Positions 18,894-27,994 of a DNA stretch of 30,084 bases are shown piece by piece. The notes beneath the pieces are model-generated. The model worked only from the letters and a program-made list of their open reading frames with translations, was not told where the DNA came from and searched no databases. This DNA is from PFL42 sp964492235. Its GTDB lineage: Bacteria > Chloroflexota > Anaerolineae > Anaerolineales > E44-bin32. The translations under genes were made by a program, and so were the position numbers. The first letter of the stretch is position 1. Every line of letters starts with the position of its first letter. The stretch spans positions 1-30,084 of the forward strand of contig CAZBJQ010000018.1 of the NCBI GenBank assembly GCA_964492235.1, read 5' to 3'.

Positions 18894-21800
18894 ATGGGTT
18901 CCAGCGAAGACCACCTGCGACGTGACGATCCCGAGGTCTTCTGGGCATCGGTGATGCGTGTTGCCACGGAAGTCGCCCGCCAGGGCGCTTCCAGCGAGCA
19001 GGATGTCTTGCGCGCGATTACTCAGGAGCTCTTCCGGTTGCGCATGCGCGGCAGTGTGGCGTTGTTTGACACCGAGGGCCTGTTGGAGATCCGCACCCGC
19101 TCCCTCAGCAGCGCCACGGAGACCGCCCTCTCGCAACTGACCGGCTTTCCCGTCACCGGCCATCGCTTTGACCCGAACCAGGTGGACGTCTACCGCCAGG
19201 CGCTCGATACAGGCGAGGCCGTCTTCAGTGCGGACCGACCCGCGGTCGTTCGGCAGATGTTGCCCCCAAGCCTGCGGCCGCTCCTGCCGCGCGTCATTCG
19301 CCTGCTGGGCATCCAGCCGATCATCGTGGCCCCGCTCATCCTGGATGAACACGCCATCGGCACGATCAATGTCACCGCCCCCTGGCTGGCGCCGGAGGAT
19401 GCCCGGCTCGTGATGGCAATCGCCGACAACATTGCCGTCGCTCTCGGCCACGTCCGCCACCGCGCCGAGGTCGATCGCACTCTGCGCCGTGAGCGCACCC
19501 GGGCCGCCATTTTGGAGGCCATTGTCGGAACGCTGGACATGGATGAGGCGTTGATGCGCCTGTTGCAGATGACCTGCGAGACCGTGGCGGCCGACGCCGG
19601 AACGCTTGCCCTGCTCGACCCTCCCGGTGCCTCACTGCGCATCCGATACACCCACGGCCTGGCTTCTGCGGGCAAGCCTGCACCCAGGGAAGAGGCTTCC
19701 CCCGGTCAGACCGCGGTCCGGGCGCGCCAGCCAGTCTTGATCTCCGATTACGCCAAGCAGCCAGACGCCGAAGACGCCTGGCTGCGCACCGGCATCCGCT
19801 CCGCCGCTAGTGTCCCCCTTATGGCCGGCGATGCTCCCATCGGCAGCCTGAGCATGTTCACACTGCGCAAGCCGCGGCCCTTCCAGCAGGACGACCTGGA
19901 CACCATCCAGGGGGTCTCACGCATCGCCTCCATCGCCATCCGCAATGCACGGCTCTATGCCGACTCCGTCCGGCGGGCGGAAGAGGCCCAGGCCTTGATC
20001 GGGACGGCCCACGCCGTCTCCAGCTCCCTCGACCTGCAAACCGTGCTACGCCAGATCGCCGAGCAAGCGCGATCCCTCCTGAATTCCGACGGCAGCCGTA
20101 TCCACCTGTATGATCCTGACGAAAACCTGCTCCGAGCAGTGGTCGCCCTCCATACCGATGCCGAGCAAGTGATGCGGATGCGCCTCGCCCCCGGCCAGGG
20201 CCTGACCGGCATGGTTTTCCAGCGGCGGGAACCATTGCTGGTCAATGACACGGCGCAATACTCACAAGTTGCCGTGCATGTCCCGGGCACACCCGTGGAT
20301 GAACTGGAGAAGATGGCGCTGGTTCCCCTGCAGATCCATGGACGGACCATCGGTGTGATGACTGTGCTTCGATTCAGCACGGAGATCCCCTACACCGAAG
20401 CCGACTTACAGCTGCTATCCGCCTTCGCCACGCACGCCGCCATTGCCATCGAGAACGCGGACTTGTATGGCCAGGTTGCCACCCACGCCCAGCATCTCGA
20501 AGCCCAGGTTGCTGAGCGGACTCGTGACCTGGTGCTGTCCGAGGCCCGCTACCGCGCCCTGGTTGAGACCTCCCTGGCCGGGATCTTCCTGGCCGACACC
20601 CAGGGCCGGCTGCTCTATGCCAATCAGGCTTTTCACCACCTTTCCGATCGCCCGACCGGATCGCTCATCGGCCAGACCGAGGTCACCGTTGGCGACCTGG
20701 TCATCTCCCGTGACCGAACGCGCGTCCAGGAACGTATCGACTCCCAGCTATCAGGTGTCGACAGGCAGAGCGAGGCCATTGAGGTCGACTTGCTGACCAA
20801 GAACGGTGAGCGCCTTCCGGTGCTGTTCGCCTCGACCGTCGTCAGCGACCAGGAAGGACATGCCGAGGGGCTGACCGGCATCATCTTCGACATGCGTCAG
20901 CGCAAGGCGCTTGAGGCGGCGCTCAGGGACGAACGTGATCGGCTGGCCTCGATCTTGACGAATGTCGGCGACGCCATCGTCGTTGCCGACGCCGCCGGCC
21001 TGATCGAGTATGTCAACCCGGCCTGGGAGAGGCTGACCGGCTTCACCGCCAGCGAGGCGTTAGGTAAGACCTCAAGCTTGATCGGCAGCGGCCGTCATGG
21101 GCACGAGGTGTATGAGCAGATGTGGGCCACCATCCAGAGCAGCCGCATCTGGCGCGGCGACCTGGTCAACCGACGCAAGGACGGCACGCTGTATGACGCA
21201 GCCGTGGTGATCGCGCCCATCCACGCCGCTTCCGGCCAGGTCATCAGCTACGTGGGCCTGCAGTACGATATCAGCAGCCTCAAAGCACAGGACAGGCTGA
21301 AGACCCAGTTCGTCTCCGACGTCTCGCACGAGCTGCGTACGCCTCTCACCAACATCCGCCTGTATCTCGATCTGCTGGGAGAGACTACCGATCCAGAGAA
21401 GCTGCTTCGGTATCGCGAGACGCTGATTCGGGAGGCCGAACGACTGACAGGACTCATCGATGACCTGCTCTCGCTCTCCCGACTCGAGGCCAGCACCGCC
21501 CAGATCGACCTGGTGACGGTTCGGCTGAACGAGATCATCGCCGCGCTGGCTTACGACCGCCGGGCGCTGGCCGCCCGCAATGGATTGGTGCTCGACGTCT
21601 CCTGCGACGAGACCCTGCCTCCGACGCGCGGCGATCCCAGGCTCCTAGCCCAGGTCTTCACCAACCTGCTTACCAACGCCATGAACTACACGCCCAGCGG
21701 CGGGAAGATCACCTTGCGAACCCTGCGCCGGGAGAGTCCCGAAGGGCTATGGTCTGTCGTTGAAGTCGCCGACAGCGGTCCCGGGATCCCGATCGATGAG

Positions 21801-22007
21801 CAGCCGCTTCTCTTCCGGCGGTTCTTCCGCGGTCGCGCCAGCCAGGCCCGCGGCATTCCCGGCACCGGGCTCGGCCTGGCCATCTGCAAGGAAATCGTAG
21901 AACACCATCAAGGGCGAATCACGGTCGAGAGCGAGGGCCTCCCCGGCAAAGGCACTTGCTTCACCATCTGGCTGCCTGCGATCCCGCAGCCCAACCTGCC
22001 TGCGTAG
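18894..22007 (+). CDS. Soluble hybrid-input sensor histidine kinase (3 GAF, 2 PAS, HisKA, HATPase)
   Basis: 1037-residue two-component kinase without membrane segments, so it senses intracellular ligands or redox state. In order: three GAF domains (about 35-185, 205-355 and 370-530; the first is the least typical), a short coiled coil (about 530-550), PAS domains at about 550-665 and 675-800, HisKA with the phospho-acceptor H812 in SDVSHELRTP, and HATPase_c with NLLTNAMNYT, DSGPGIP and GTGLGLAI. The kinase core is intact. No receiver domain and no adjacent response regulator are visible, so it is an orphan. The Shine-Dalgarno before ATG 18894 is weak (GGACAGG). Confidence 0.93.
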   Translation: MGSSEDHLRRDDPEVFWASVMRVATEVARQGASSEQDVLRAITQELFRLRMRGSVALFDTEGLLEIRTRSLSSATETALSQLTGFPVTGHRFDPNQVDVYRQALDTGEAVFSADRPAVVRQMLPPSLRPLLPRVIRLLGIQPIIVAPLILDEHAIGTINVTAPWLAPEDARLVMAIADNIAVALGHVRHRAEVDRTLRRERTRAAILEAIVGTLDMDEALMRLLQMTCETVAADAGTLALLDPPGASLRIRYTHGLASAGKPAPREEASPGQTAVRARQPVLISDYAKQPDAEDAWLRTGIRSAASVPLMAGDAPIGSLSMFTLRKPRPFQQDDLDTIQGVSRIASIAIRNARLYADSVRRAEEAQALIGTAHAVSSSLDLQTVLRQIAEQARSLLNSDGSRIHLYDPDENLLRAVVALHTDAEQVMRMRLAPGQGLTGMVFQRREPLLVNDTAQYSQVAVHVPGTPVDELEKMALVPLQIHGRTIGVMTVLRFSTEIPYTEADLQLLSAFATHAAIAIENADLYGQVATHAQHLEAQVAERTRDLVLSEARYRALVETSLAGIFLADTQGRLLYANQAFHHLSDRPTGSLIGQTEVTVGDLVISRDRTRVQERIDSQLSGVDRQSEAIEVDLLTKNGERLPVLFASTVVSDQEGHAEGLTGIIFDMRQRKALEAALRDERDRLASILTNVGDAIVVADAAGLIEYVNPAWERLTGFTASEALGKTSSLIGSGRHGHEVYEQMWATIQSSRIWRGDLVNRRKDGTLYDAAVVIAPIHAASGQVISYVGLQYDISSLKAQDRLKTQFVSDVSHELRTPLTNIRLYLDLLGETTDPEKLLRYRETLIREAERLTGLIDDLLSLSRLEASTAQIDLVTVRLNEIIAALAYDRRALAARNGLVLDVSCDETLPPTRGDPRLLAQVFTNLLTNAMNYTPSGGKITLRTLRRESPEGLWSVVEVADSGPGIPIDEQPLLFRRFFRGRASQARGIPGTGLGLAICKEIVEHHQGRITVESEGLPGKGTCFTIWLPAIPQPNLPA

Positions 22008-22119
22008 CACCCCGGAAAGAGAGGCGGCGCACGTTGTCGAGCTTCCGCCCCTCATCGTGCAGGCCCGACCCTTCGTAGGGGGCTTGTTCTTCGAGGTATA
22101 AGGATACAGCAGCCGCAGG

Positions 22120-24213
22120 TCACACCAGGCTGAATTGCGAGCCTTGGGGTGTCTTGGTCACCTCGATGCGAGCCGGGAAGGAATCCTTGAGTTCCTCGAT
22201 ATGCGTGATGACCAGGATCAGGTCGAAGTCGTTCTGGATGCTGTTGATGGCGCCCACCAGTTGCTCACGCCCGCGTGCATCCTGCGTGCCGAAGCCCTCG
22301 TCGATGAACAGGCTGCGCAGCTGCGCCCCCGCCCGTTGTGCCAGCAGCCGCGAGAGCCCGATGCGAATCGCGAAGTCGATCCGGAAGGCCTCGCCCCCCG
22401 AGTACATCTCGTAGGCCCGGCTGCCTAGCTCGTCTGAGATGATGATATCCAGCGCCTCACGCACGTCTCCGGTCTTGGTCTCGCGCTGAGTTTCGATCCG
22501 GACGTTCAGGCGCCCATCGCTGACCTGGGTCAGCAGTTCATTGGCATAGCGCTCCAGCTCCGGCACGGCGGTCTCGATGATCATCGCCGGAACGCCGCGC
22601 TTGCCGAATGCCTCACGCAAGTCCTCCAACAGCGCCACTTCGTCCAGCCGTGCCTCCAGGTCCTGACGGCGTTCGCGCCGCTGCTGATCGAAAGCGTCCA
22701 ACGCGGCCAACTGCTGGCGGGCGGCTCCCACGCGTTCGTCGGCCAGGCGACGGGCCAGCCGCAGACCTTCGATTCCCTCGCGGGTCCAGGGTGCCGCCCG
22801 CAGCAGGCGGTCGCTGGCATCGGCCTGCCCCTCCAATTGCTCGCGCCACGTCTTGTCTGCCTGTAACTCCCCGTCCCAGCGGGCGAGCTTGGCCTCGAGG
22901 CTGGTCACCTGTTCCATCGCCTGGTCGGCATGCTCCAGCGCCGACTGCAGTTCACCGTGCCGCCGATCGAGGGAAGCTCTCTCCTTGAGGCGGGCGTTGA
23001 GCTCCGTCTTTTCCCGCTCGCATCTCAACAACTCGGTCTCGAGCTCGCGCACACGCTGCTGATTGTCCCGATAAAGCTCGCGGCGCCGATCGATCTCCTG
23101 GTGCAACGAGCCGAGAAGCTGATGTCGATGATCCTCGGTCAGAGGCTGGCCGCAAGTCGGGCAGATCGGCTCTCCGGCCATCTCGAGCGCTGCCGCCCGC
23201 TGTTTCAGCGGCTCGGTTTCCGGCGCCATCGCCTGGTTGACCCCGCGCAGGGTTCCTGCCTCCTCCGTCAACCGGGTCGTCTCACCTGTCAGCACCTCCA
23301 CCTGCGCCTGGAGAGGATCCAGGACCAGCAGCGCTTGCCCGACCTGCTCAAGCTCTTGCAGCGTGGTGTGTTTGTCCGCCCGACTTCGGGCGGCCGCCAG
23401 TTCCCGCCGCGTTTGCTCCAGTTCCCGCTCGCGCGAAGCGATCCGGCTTGTAGCCTCATCGATCTGGCGCTGCAGCTGCACCAGTTGATGGCGCGTTTGC
23501 TCCAGATCGGTCCACTGCTTCTCCGCCTGCTCCAGGCTCTCCCCGGCTTGGACGGCGTCTGCCATCGCCGCCTTCAGCCCTTGCTCATGGCGTGTGCGCT
23601 GGCTCAACTCGCGCTCGATCTCCTCCAGGCCGCCCTGCAGCCTTTGCACAGCGCCCTTGGTCTCGGCGATGCGGGACTTGGCCCTATCCTCGTAGACCTC
23701 CCACCGATGCAAGCCGAGAATGTTGGCCAGCACTTGCTTGCGCTGCGCCGGCGTCTTGGTGGTGAATTCATCCGCCCGCCCCTGCAGCAGAAAGGCAGAG
23801 TTGACGAACGTCTCGTAGTCCAGTCGGAGCAGCCGTTCGATCTTATCCTGCGTCTCCCGGATCCCGGCCTCCGACAGTCCGCGCCAGCCGCCGGCCGGCT
23901 CGTCCCAGGATTGCAGCTCGAGCAGCGAGGCCGCCCGCTTCCCCGCCTTGCGCTGACGCACCACCCGGTAGCGGGCGCCGTCCTGCCCGAAGACCAGCGC
24001 CACCTGCATCTCCGTCTCCCCCTGATGGATTAAGTCGTCGGGCGAGGCGGCGCGCGCTTTCCCCCACAGCGCCCAGGTGATCGCGTCCAGCAGGCTGGAC
24101 TTGCCGGCGCCGTTCGGCCCTGCCAGGCAGGCGACGTGAAGCCCCTCCAGGACGAGCGGCCCCGGATCACGGTAGGCAAGGAAGTTGCGGACCTCAAGCT
24201 CAATCGGGATCAC
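22120..24213 (-). CDS. sbcC: SbcC/Rad50-type SMC-like ATPase of the SbcCD nuclease
   Basis: ATPase subunit that tethers DNA and gates the SbcD nuclease in double-strand-break and hairpin processing. The 697 residues show Walker A GPNGAGKSS (32-40), long coiled coils, a zinc hook CPTCG (C351, C354), the signature YSGGEAFRIDFAIRIGLSRL and Walker B FIDEGFGTQD (D638, E639). The arms are short compared with E. coli SbcC (about 1050 residues). It starts at GTG 24213, overlapping the sbcD stop by 14 nt, which fixes the order sbcD-sbcC and implies coupled translation. It converges with the kinase gene. Confidence 0.95.
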   Translation of the reverse strand: MIPIELEVRNFLAYRDPGPLVLEGLHVACLAGPNGAGKSSLLDAITWALWGKARAASPDDLIHQGETEMQVALVFGQDGARYRVVRQRKAGKRAASLLELQSWDEPAGGWRGLSEAGIRETQDKIERLLRLDYETFVNSAFLLQGRADEFTTKTPAQRKQVLANILGLHRWEVYEDRAKSRIAETKGAVQRLQGGLEEIERELSQRTRHEQGLKAAMADAVQAGESLEQAEKQWTDLEQTRHQLVQLQRQIDEATSRIASRERELEQTRRELAAARSRADKHTTLQELEQVGQALLVLDPLQAQVEVLTGETTRLTEEAGTLRGVNQAMAPETEPLKQRAAALEMAGEPICPTCGQPLTEDHRHQLLGSLHQEIDRRRELYRDNQQRVRELETELLRCEREKTELNARLKERASLDRRHGELQSALEHADQAMEQVTSLEAKLARWDGELQADKTWREQLEGQADASDRLLRAAPWTREGIEGLRLARRLADERVGAARQQLAALDAFDQQRRERRQDLEARLDEVALLEDLREAFGKRGVPAMIIETAVPELERYANELLTQVSDGRLNVRIETQRETKTGDVREALDIIISDELGSRAYEMYSGGEAFRIDFAIRIGLSRLLAQRAGAQLRSLFIDEGFGTQDARGREQLVGAINSIQNDFDLILVITHIEELKDSFPARIEVTKTPQGSQFSLV

Positions 24214-25423
24214 GCAGCAAGCTCTCCGCCAGCGACAACAGCCGCTGGACGCGCCCGAGGTCTTCGCCCCGGGACTGAAAGAACCGTTCGACCAGTTCGG
24301 CCGGCGTCAAGGTATGCGGTTCGAGATCCCCAAGCCGGCTCCGCACCTGGCTTTCCACATCCTGGTGGATCGTCACCGAGGAGGCGTCCCGCGTTGCCTG
24401 CTGGATGTCCTTCTCGTTCAGGCCAAGGCGCTGGTCCTCACGCAGTTGCACCAGCAGGCGCACGACAGCACCTTCGAGCGCTCGGCCGGTCAGCGCGGCC
24501 AGCGTCGCCTGCGTCGGGTCACTCTCCTGGCGGGCATCCACGCGCACCGTCACAAACGGCCGTGCCTGCACAGGTACGAACGACCAGCGCGTCTCCCCCC
24601 GAGCCAGCTCCACCCAGCAGAAGCCCTTGTCTTCGCCCTCCTCACCAAAGTCAATCCGCTCCAGCGATCCGCTGTACACCACGGGCGGGTATCCATCCGG
24701 GTTCAGGTCTTGATGGCGGTGGACATGGCCCAGCGCCACGTAGTCCCAGGCCGGGTCGCTGAGCACAGAGCGGAACACCGCCACATCCCGGCCAAGCATC
24801 ACCGTGCGCTCCGATCCCAACTTGGCCTCCGCCACACTGAAGTGCCCGGCGAGGATGCGCGGCATGGGCTGATCCGCCGCCTCGGCGGCCAGCAGCTCCA
24901 GGATGTCGGAGACCGTCTGCCGCAGTGCCTGCTCCAGCGCCTCAATCGACTTCCCTTGATGATCCTCGCGCGCCAGCAGCCGATTGCGCATCGGGTATGG
25001 CATCCAGGCTAGATAGACCGGCCCGGCCTTTGTCTCTACAACCTGCCCGCCCGGCTTCTGCCCGACGATCACGCCTGGCACCCGCAGGGCCTGGAAGATG
25101 TCCAGGCTTGTCGCCCGGGCCGACATGCCCGGCATGTCGTGATTGCCGGGAAGAAGCAGCAGCGGCATGGCCTCGGCCAGCCGTCGGAAACGTTGCGCCA
25201 GCTCGCGCTGGTGTGTCGGATCCGGGTCGCGGCTCTTGAAGGCGTCACCGGCGAACAGCGCCAGGTCGGCGTCGTGCGCCAGTGCATAGTCGATGACTTC
25301 GTCTACCCGGTCGAGGAAATCCCGCACGCGGCTCGACGTCCCGGTCGCCGGATCCATCCGGCCGTAGTTCTCCATGCCGACGTGCACGTCGGCGAAGTGC
25401 AGGATGCGGACGGGGCGGGTCAT
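24200..25423 (-). CDS. sbcD: SbcD/Mre11-type nuclease subunit
   Basis: Mn-dependent exo/endonuclease partner of SbcC. The 407 residues carry the calcineurin-like phosphoesterase motifs: ADVH (D12, H14), GDAF (D60), PGNHD (92-96), AGHFS and GHVHRH. The C-terminal part after about residue 280 would be the capping and SbcC-binding region. ATG 25423 opens the conserved RILHFADVH strand; the ribosome site is weak. It follows the LOG-family gene by 76 nt and overlaps sbcC. Confidence 0.95.
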   Translation of the reverse strand: MTRPVRILHFADVHVGMENYGRMDPATGTSSRVRDFLDRVDEVIDYALAHDADLALFAGDAFKSRDPDPTHQRELAQRFRRLAEAMPLLLLPGNHDMPGMSARATSLDIFQALRVPGVIVGQKPGGQVVETKAGPVYLAWMPYPMRNRLLAREDHQGKSIEALEQALRQTVSDILELLAAEAADQPMPRILAGHFSVAEAKLGSERTVMLGRDVAVFRSVLSDPAWDYVALGHVHRHQDLNPDGYPPVVYSGSLERIDFGEEGEDKGFCWVELARGETRWSFVPVQARPFVTVRVDARQESDPTQATLAALTGRALEGAVVRLLVQLREDQRLGLNEKDIQQATRDASSVTIHQDVESQVRSRLGDLEPHTLTPAELVERFFQSRGEDLGRVQRLLSLAESLLRDPD

Positions 25424-25499
25424 GGCGATCTCATAATCGTCCTTTTGTCCCAGGGGAGCGGGGCGCAGCCGGTCAAGCGCGTCAGCCCGAGGCGGCCCC

Positions 25500-26096
25500 T
25501 CAGCGGTCCCGTCCCGCGGGACGCCGGACCCAGCGGTCCAGCGTCTCTGGCGGACGATAGGCCTCCAGGCTGGCTAGCAGCTTTTCGGGCTCGGACTCAC
25601 TTGACAGTAGAGCCCGGTGCTCGTCATAGATGAACCCCTCGGCCAGCATATGCTGAATGAAGCCCAGGAGCGGATCGAAGTAGCCCTGCACGTTGAGCAG
25701 TCCGACGGGCTTGGTGTGCAGCCCGAGCTGCGACCAAGTCAGAATCTCGAACAGCTCCTCGAGCGTGCCGAAGCCTCCGGGCAGGGCGATGAACGCCTGG
25801 GCCAGCTCGGCCATCGCCGCCTTGCGCTCGTGCATCGTCTCGACCAGGCGCATTTCGGTCAGGCCCGAGTAGGCCAGTTCGGTCGTGTTGAACCGCCGCG
25901 GGATAACCCCGATCACCTTGCCTCCGGCCGCCAGGGCGCCGTCGGCCAGGCCGCCCATCATTCCCGTCCCCCCGCCGCCGAAGACGATTGTAACGCCGCG
26001 CTGCGCCAAGCTCCGCCCGACCTGGTGCGCCGCCTGAAGGTACGACAGGTGAACCGAGTCGCTCGAGCCGCAGTACACACTGACGACCTCAAGCAT
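25500..26096 (-). CDS. LOG-family protein (nucleoside 5'-monophosphate phosphoribohydrolase-like)
   Basis: 198-residue Rossmann-like protein of the TIGR00730/LOG family, which releases the base from nucleoside (cytokinin-type) 5'-monophosphates. Motifs: YCGSSD near the start, GGGTGMMGG (41-49), MHERK (88-92) and PGGFGTLEE (106-114), the family's catalytic signature. ATG 26096 follows GAGAGGGG at 8 nt; the 11-codon upstream extension lacks family resemblance. It lies 36 nt after the HIT gene on the same strand, so the two are probably co-transcribed. The physiological substrate in bacteria is uncertain. Confidence 0.9.
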   Translation of the reverse strand: MLEVVSVYCGSSDSVHLSYLQAAHQVGRSLAQRGVTIVFGGGGTGMMGGLADGALAAGGKVIGVIPRRFNTTELAYSGLTEMRLVETMHERKAAMAELAQAFIALPGGFGTLEELFEILTWSQLGLHTKPVGLLNVQGYFDPLLGFIQHMLAEGFIYDEHRALLSSESEPEKLLASLEAYRPPETLDRWVRRPAGRDR

Positions 26097-26132
26097 ATCG
26101 CCGTCCCCTCTCCAGACTGGTGGTTGCACGCA

Positions 26133-26585
26133 TCACGTCGTCCATCCAGACTGTCGCAGCGCCCCCCGCAGACCTTCCGCCACCGCCTGAAGCTCTTCCC
26201 GCGAAGACGGTCCACCGCCTCCAGGCGGGCGCCGGATGCCAAAGCCATCGCCGGCGTAGCGAGGGATGATGTGCAAGTGCATGTGGAATACGGTCTGCCC
26301 GGCCGCCTTGCCGTCCGCCAGGAAGAAGTTGACACCTTCGCATCGTAATCCGGAGTGGCGCATGGATTGCGCGATTCGGCGGCCAATCACAAACAGGTGC
26401 CCCCCGTAATCATCATCCAGATTTTGCAGGTCGGGTGCATGGGTGTTGGGGACCAACAGCACGTGGCCAGGGGTCAGGGGGTAGATATCCATGAAGCCGG
26501 TGACGGTGTCATCACGGAAGACCAGGCTCGCCTCGGCCTGCCCGGCGATGATCCGACAGAAGACACACGCTGCATCCAGCGTCAC
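26133..26585 (-). CDS. HIT-family nucleotide hydrolase/transferase
   Basis: 150-residue histidine-triad protein, a family that hydrolyses AMP-linked or dinucleotide substrates. The triad is H101-M-H103-L-H105 in VFHMHLHIIPR. The N-terminal CVFCRIIAG keeps the two cysteines that bind zinc in some members. It starts at GTG 26585 with AAGGGG 6 nt upstream. It heads the minus-strand run HIT, LOG, sbcD, sbcC and has its own promoter. Confidence 0.93.
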   Translation of the reverse strand: MTLDAACVFCRIIAGQAEASLVFRDDTVTGFMDIYPLTPGHVLLVPNTHAPDLQNLDDDYGGHLFVIGRRIAQSMRHSGLRCEGVNFFLADGKAAGQTVFHMHLHIIPRYAGDGFGIRRPPGGGGPSSREELQAVAEGLRGALRQSGWTT

Positions 26586-26645
26586 GGGCGTCCCCTTCTC
26601 GCCGGCCGCGCGCCCGGATGCACGTGGACCGACCTGGAATTAAGC

Positions 26646-26654
26646 ATTTTACCA
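26646..26654 (-). promoter_or_regulatory. Extended -10 promoter of the HIT gene
   Basis: TG-G-TAAAAT on the minus strand (TG at 26654-26653, hexamer 26651-26646), about 60 nt before GTG 26585. No standard -35 is evident. Confidence 0.55.
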
Positions 26655-26789
26655 TGCGGCCTTGTTGCACCGGCGGCGGTTGCGACCGTCTCGAGGGGTG
26701 AACTGTTTCGAGACTGCCGTCACTCGAAGGTGTTTGGTCACATCTATGCCGACTCGTTGGGTCCTCCGCAGCTTGCAGGTCATCGGCTG

Positions 26790-26798
26790 TGATACACT
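26790..26798 (+). promoter_or_regulatory. Extended -10 promoter of the thioredoxin-VKOR gene
   Basis: TG-A-TACACT (TG at 26790, hexamer 26793-26798), about 28 nt before ATG 26827. Identical 9-mer to the kinase promoter at 18855. Confidence 0.55.
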
Positions 26799-26826
26799 CG
26801 CCCGGGATTTCCGACAAGGAGCAAGT

Positions 26827-27927
26827 ATGCGCCCCACGCTTCGCGCGGCCACGGTGGCTCTTCTTGTGTGCCTCTTTTCGTTCCTGCGAGTGACGGCACA
26901 ACAGGAGACCGTGAACGCAGTGCTGTTCTACTCCCCGACCTGCCCTCACTGCCAGGAAGTGATTCAAGTGGATCTGCCGCCCCTGCTCGAGGCCTACGGC
27001 GATCAGCTCCAGATTCTTGCTGTGGATGTTACCCAGCCGGGCGGGCAGGCGCTGTATCAGGCCGCGATCGTGGACTTCGCCATCCCTGCGGAGCGCTTCG
27101 GTGTGCCAACCTTGATCGTTGGAGAGGCGGTCCTGGTCGGATCCGCGGAGATCCCGGAGCAATTCCCTGGCCTGATTGAGGCCGGCCTGGCTGGCGGCGG
27201 GCGGGGCTGGCCCGCCATCACCGGATTGCAGGAAACCTTAGCAGGCATGCAGCCACCTGATAGTGGCGCGGCGCCCTCAGCCATACCCACCTCCGTTCCG
27301 CCCACCTCAACACCTGCACCGGGCCTGCCGACGGTTCTCTCCGCGGTCCGGGCCGATCCCGTGGCACTCCTACTCGCCGGTTTGGTGCTGGTGGCACTGG
27401 TCCTGGTGATCCCCATCGCCTGGCTGACCTATAGGCGCACCCACCGCTCGCCGACGCCGCTGGGCAGATTGCCTTACCTGTTTCCCCTGCTTGCCATCGC
27501 CGGCGCCCTGGTCGCCGCCTACTTGCTGTCAGTGGAGGCCACCGGCTCTCAGGCCTTCTGCGGGCCGATCGGCGACTGTAACGCCGTGCAGCAGAGTAGC
27601 TACGCCAGGCTGTTCGGCATCCTTCCGATCGCCGCCCTGGGGCTGCTTCTTCAATTCGGCCTGCTGGTCGCCTGGCTGGTCGTCACCTTCGTCCGCGGCT
27701 CGGCAGCACGCGCTGCCGCCGTCCTGCTGCTGACGTTGAGCGCCCTGGCACTGCTGTTCTCCATCTACCTCACTTGCCTCGAGCTTTTCGTGATCGGGGC
27801 CGTCTGCGCCTGGTGCCTAACCTCAGCCGCAATAGTCGCCGTCGAGTGCTGGCTGGCGGCCCATGTTGCCGGCCGTTGCCTGGCGCCATTACCCGGATTG
27901 CCGCCCGATCCTGCGCCCGAGAGGTAA
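26827..27927 (+). CDS. Thioredoxin-like domain fused to vitamin K epoxide reductase (VKOR)
   Basis: 366-residue membrane protein for extracytoplasmic disulfide formation: VKOR passes electrons from a thiol carrier to quinone. Residues 1-25 form a signal peptide or anchor. A thioredoxin-like domain follows with C39-P-H-C42, then a Pro/Ser/Thr-rich linker (about 148-170), a TM segment at about 178-200 and a four-helix VKOR domain with loop cysteines C245 and C251 (FCGPIGDC) and the active-site C327-A-W-C330. The thioredoxin part precedes VKOR, the reverse of the well-known cyanobacterial and plant fusions. ATG 26827 has AAGGAG 6 nt upstream; the frame is open for 55 codons before it but without support. 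Confidence 0.92.
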   Translation: MRPTLRAATVALLVCLFSFLRVTAQQETVNAVLFYSPTCPHCQEVIQVDLPPLLEAYGDQLQILAVDVTQPGGQALYQAAIVDFAIPAERFGVPTLIVGEAVLVGSAEIPEQFPGLIEAGLAGGGRGWPAITGLQETLAGMQPPDSGAAPSAIPTSVPPTSTPAPGLPTVLSAVRADPVALLLAGLVLVALVLVIPIAWLTYRRTHRSPTPLGRLPYLFPLLAIAGALVAAYLLSVEATGSQAFCGPIGDCNAVQQSSYARLFGILPIAALGLLLQFGLLVAWLVVTFVRGSAARAAAVLLLTLSALALLFSIYLTCLELFVIGAVCAWCLTSAAIVAVECWLAAHVAGRCLAPLPGLPPDPAPER

Positions 27928-27994
27928 CCTTGCGCCTATCGAGTGCGTTGCATAACCTTCGTCCCGGGGCCCAACCGACCGTCGGAGGTGACGT

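Noticed and set aside
17671..18948. 425-codon open frame antisense to the thiolase gene
   Set aside because: It mirrors a high-GC gene with full catalytic motifs on the other strand and shows no family resemblance. The same applies to long antisense frames over the synthase (3747-4778), the PyrD-like gene (12143-12919) and sbcC (22930-24033).
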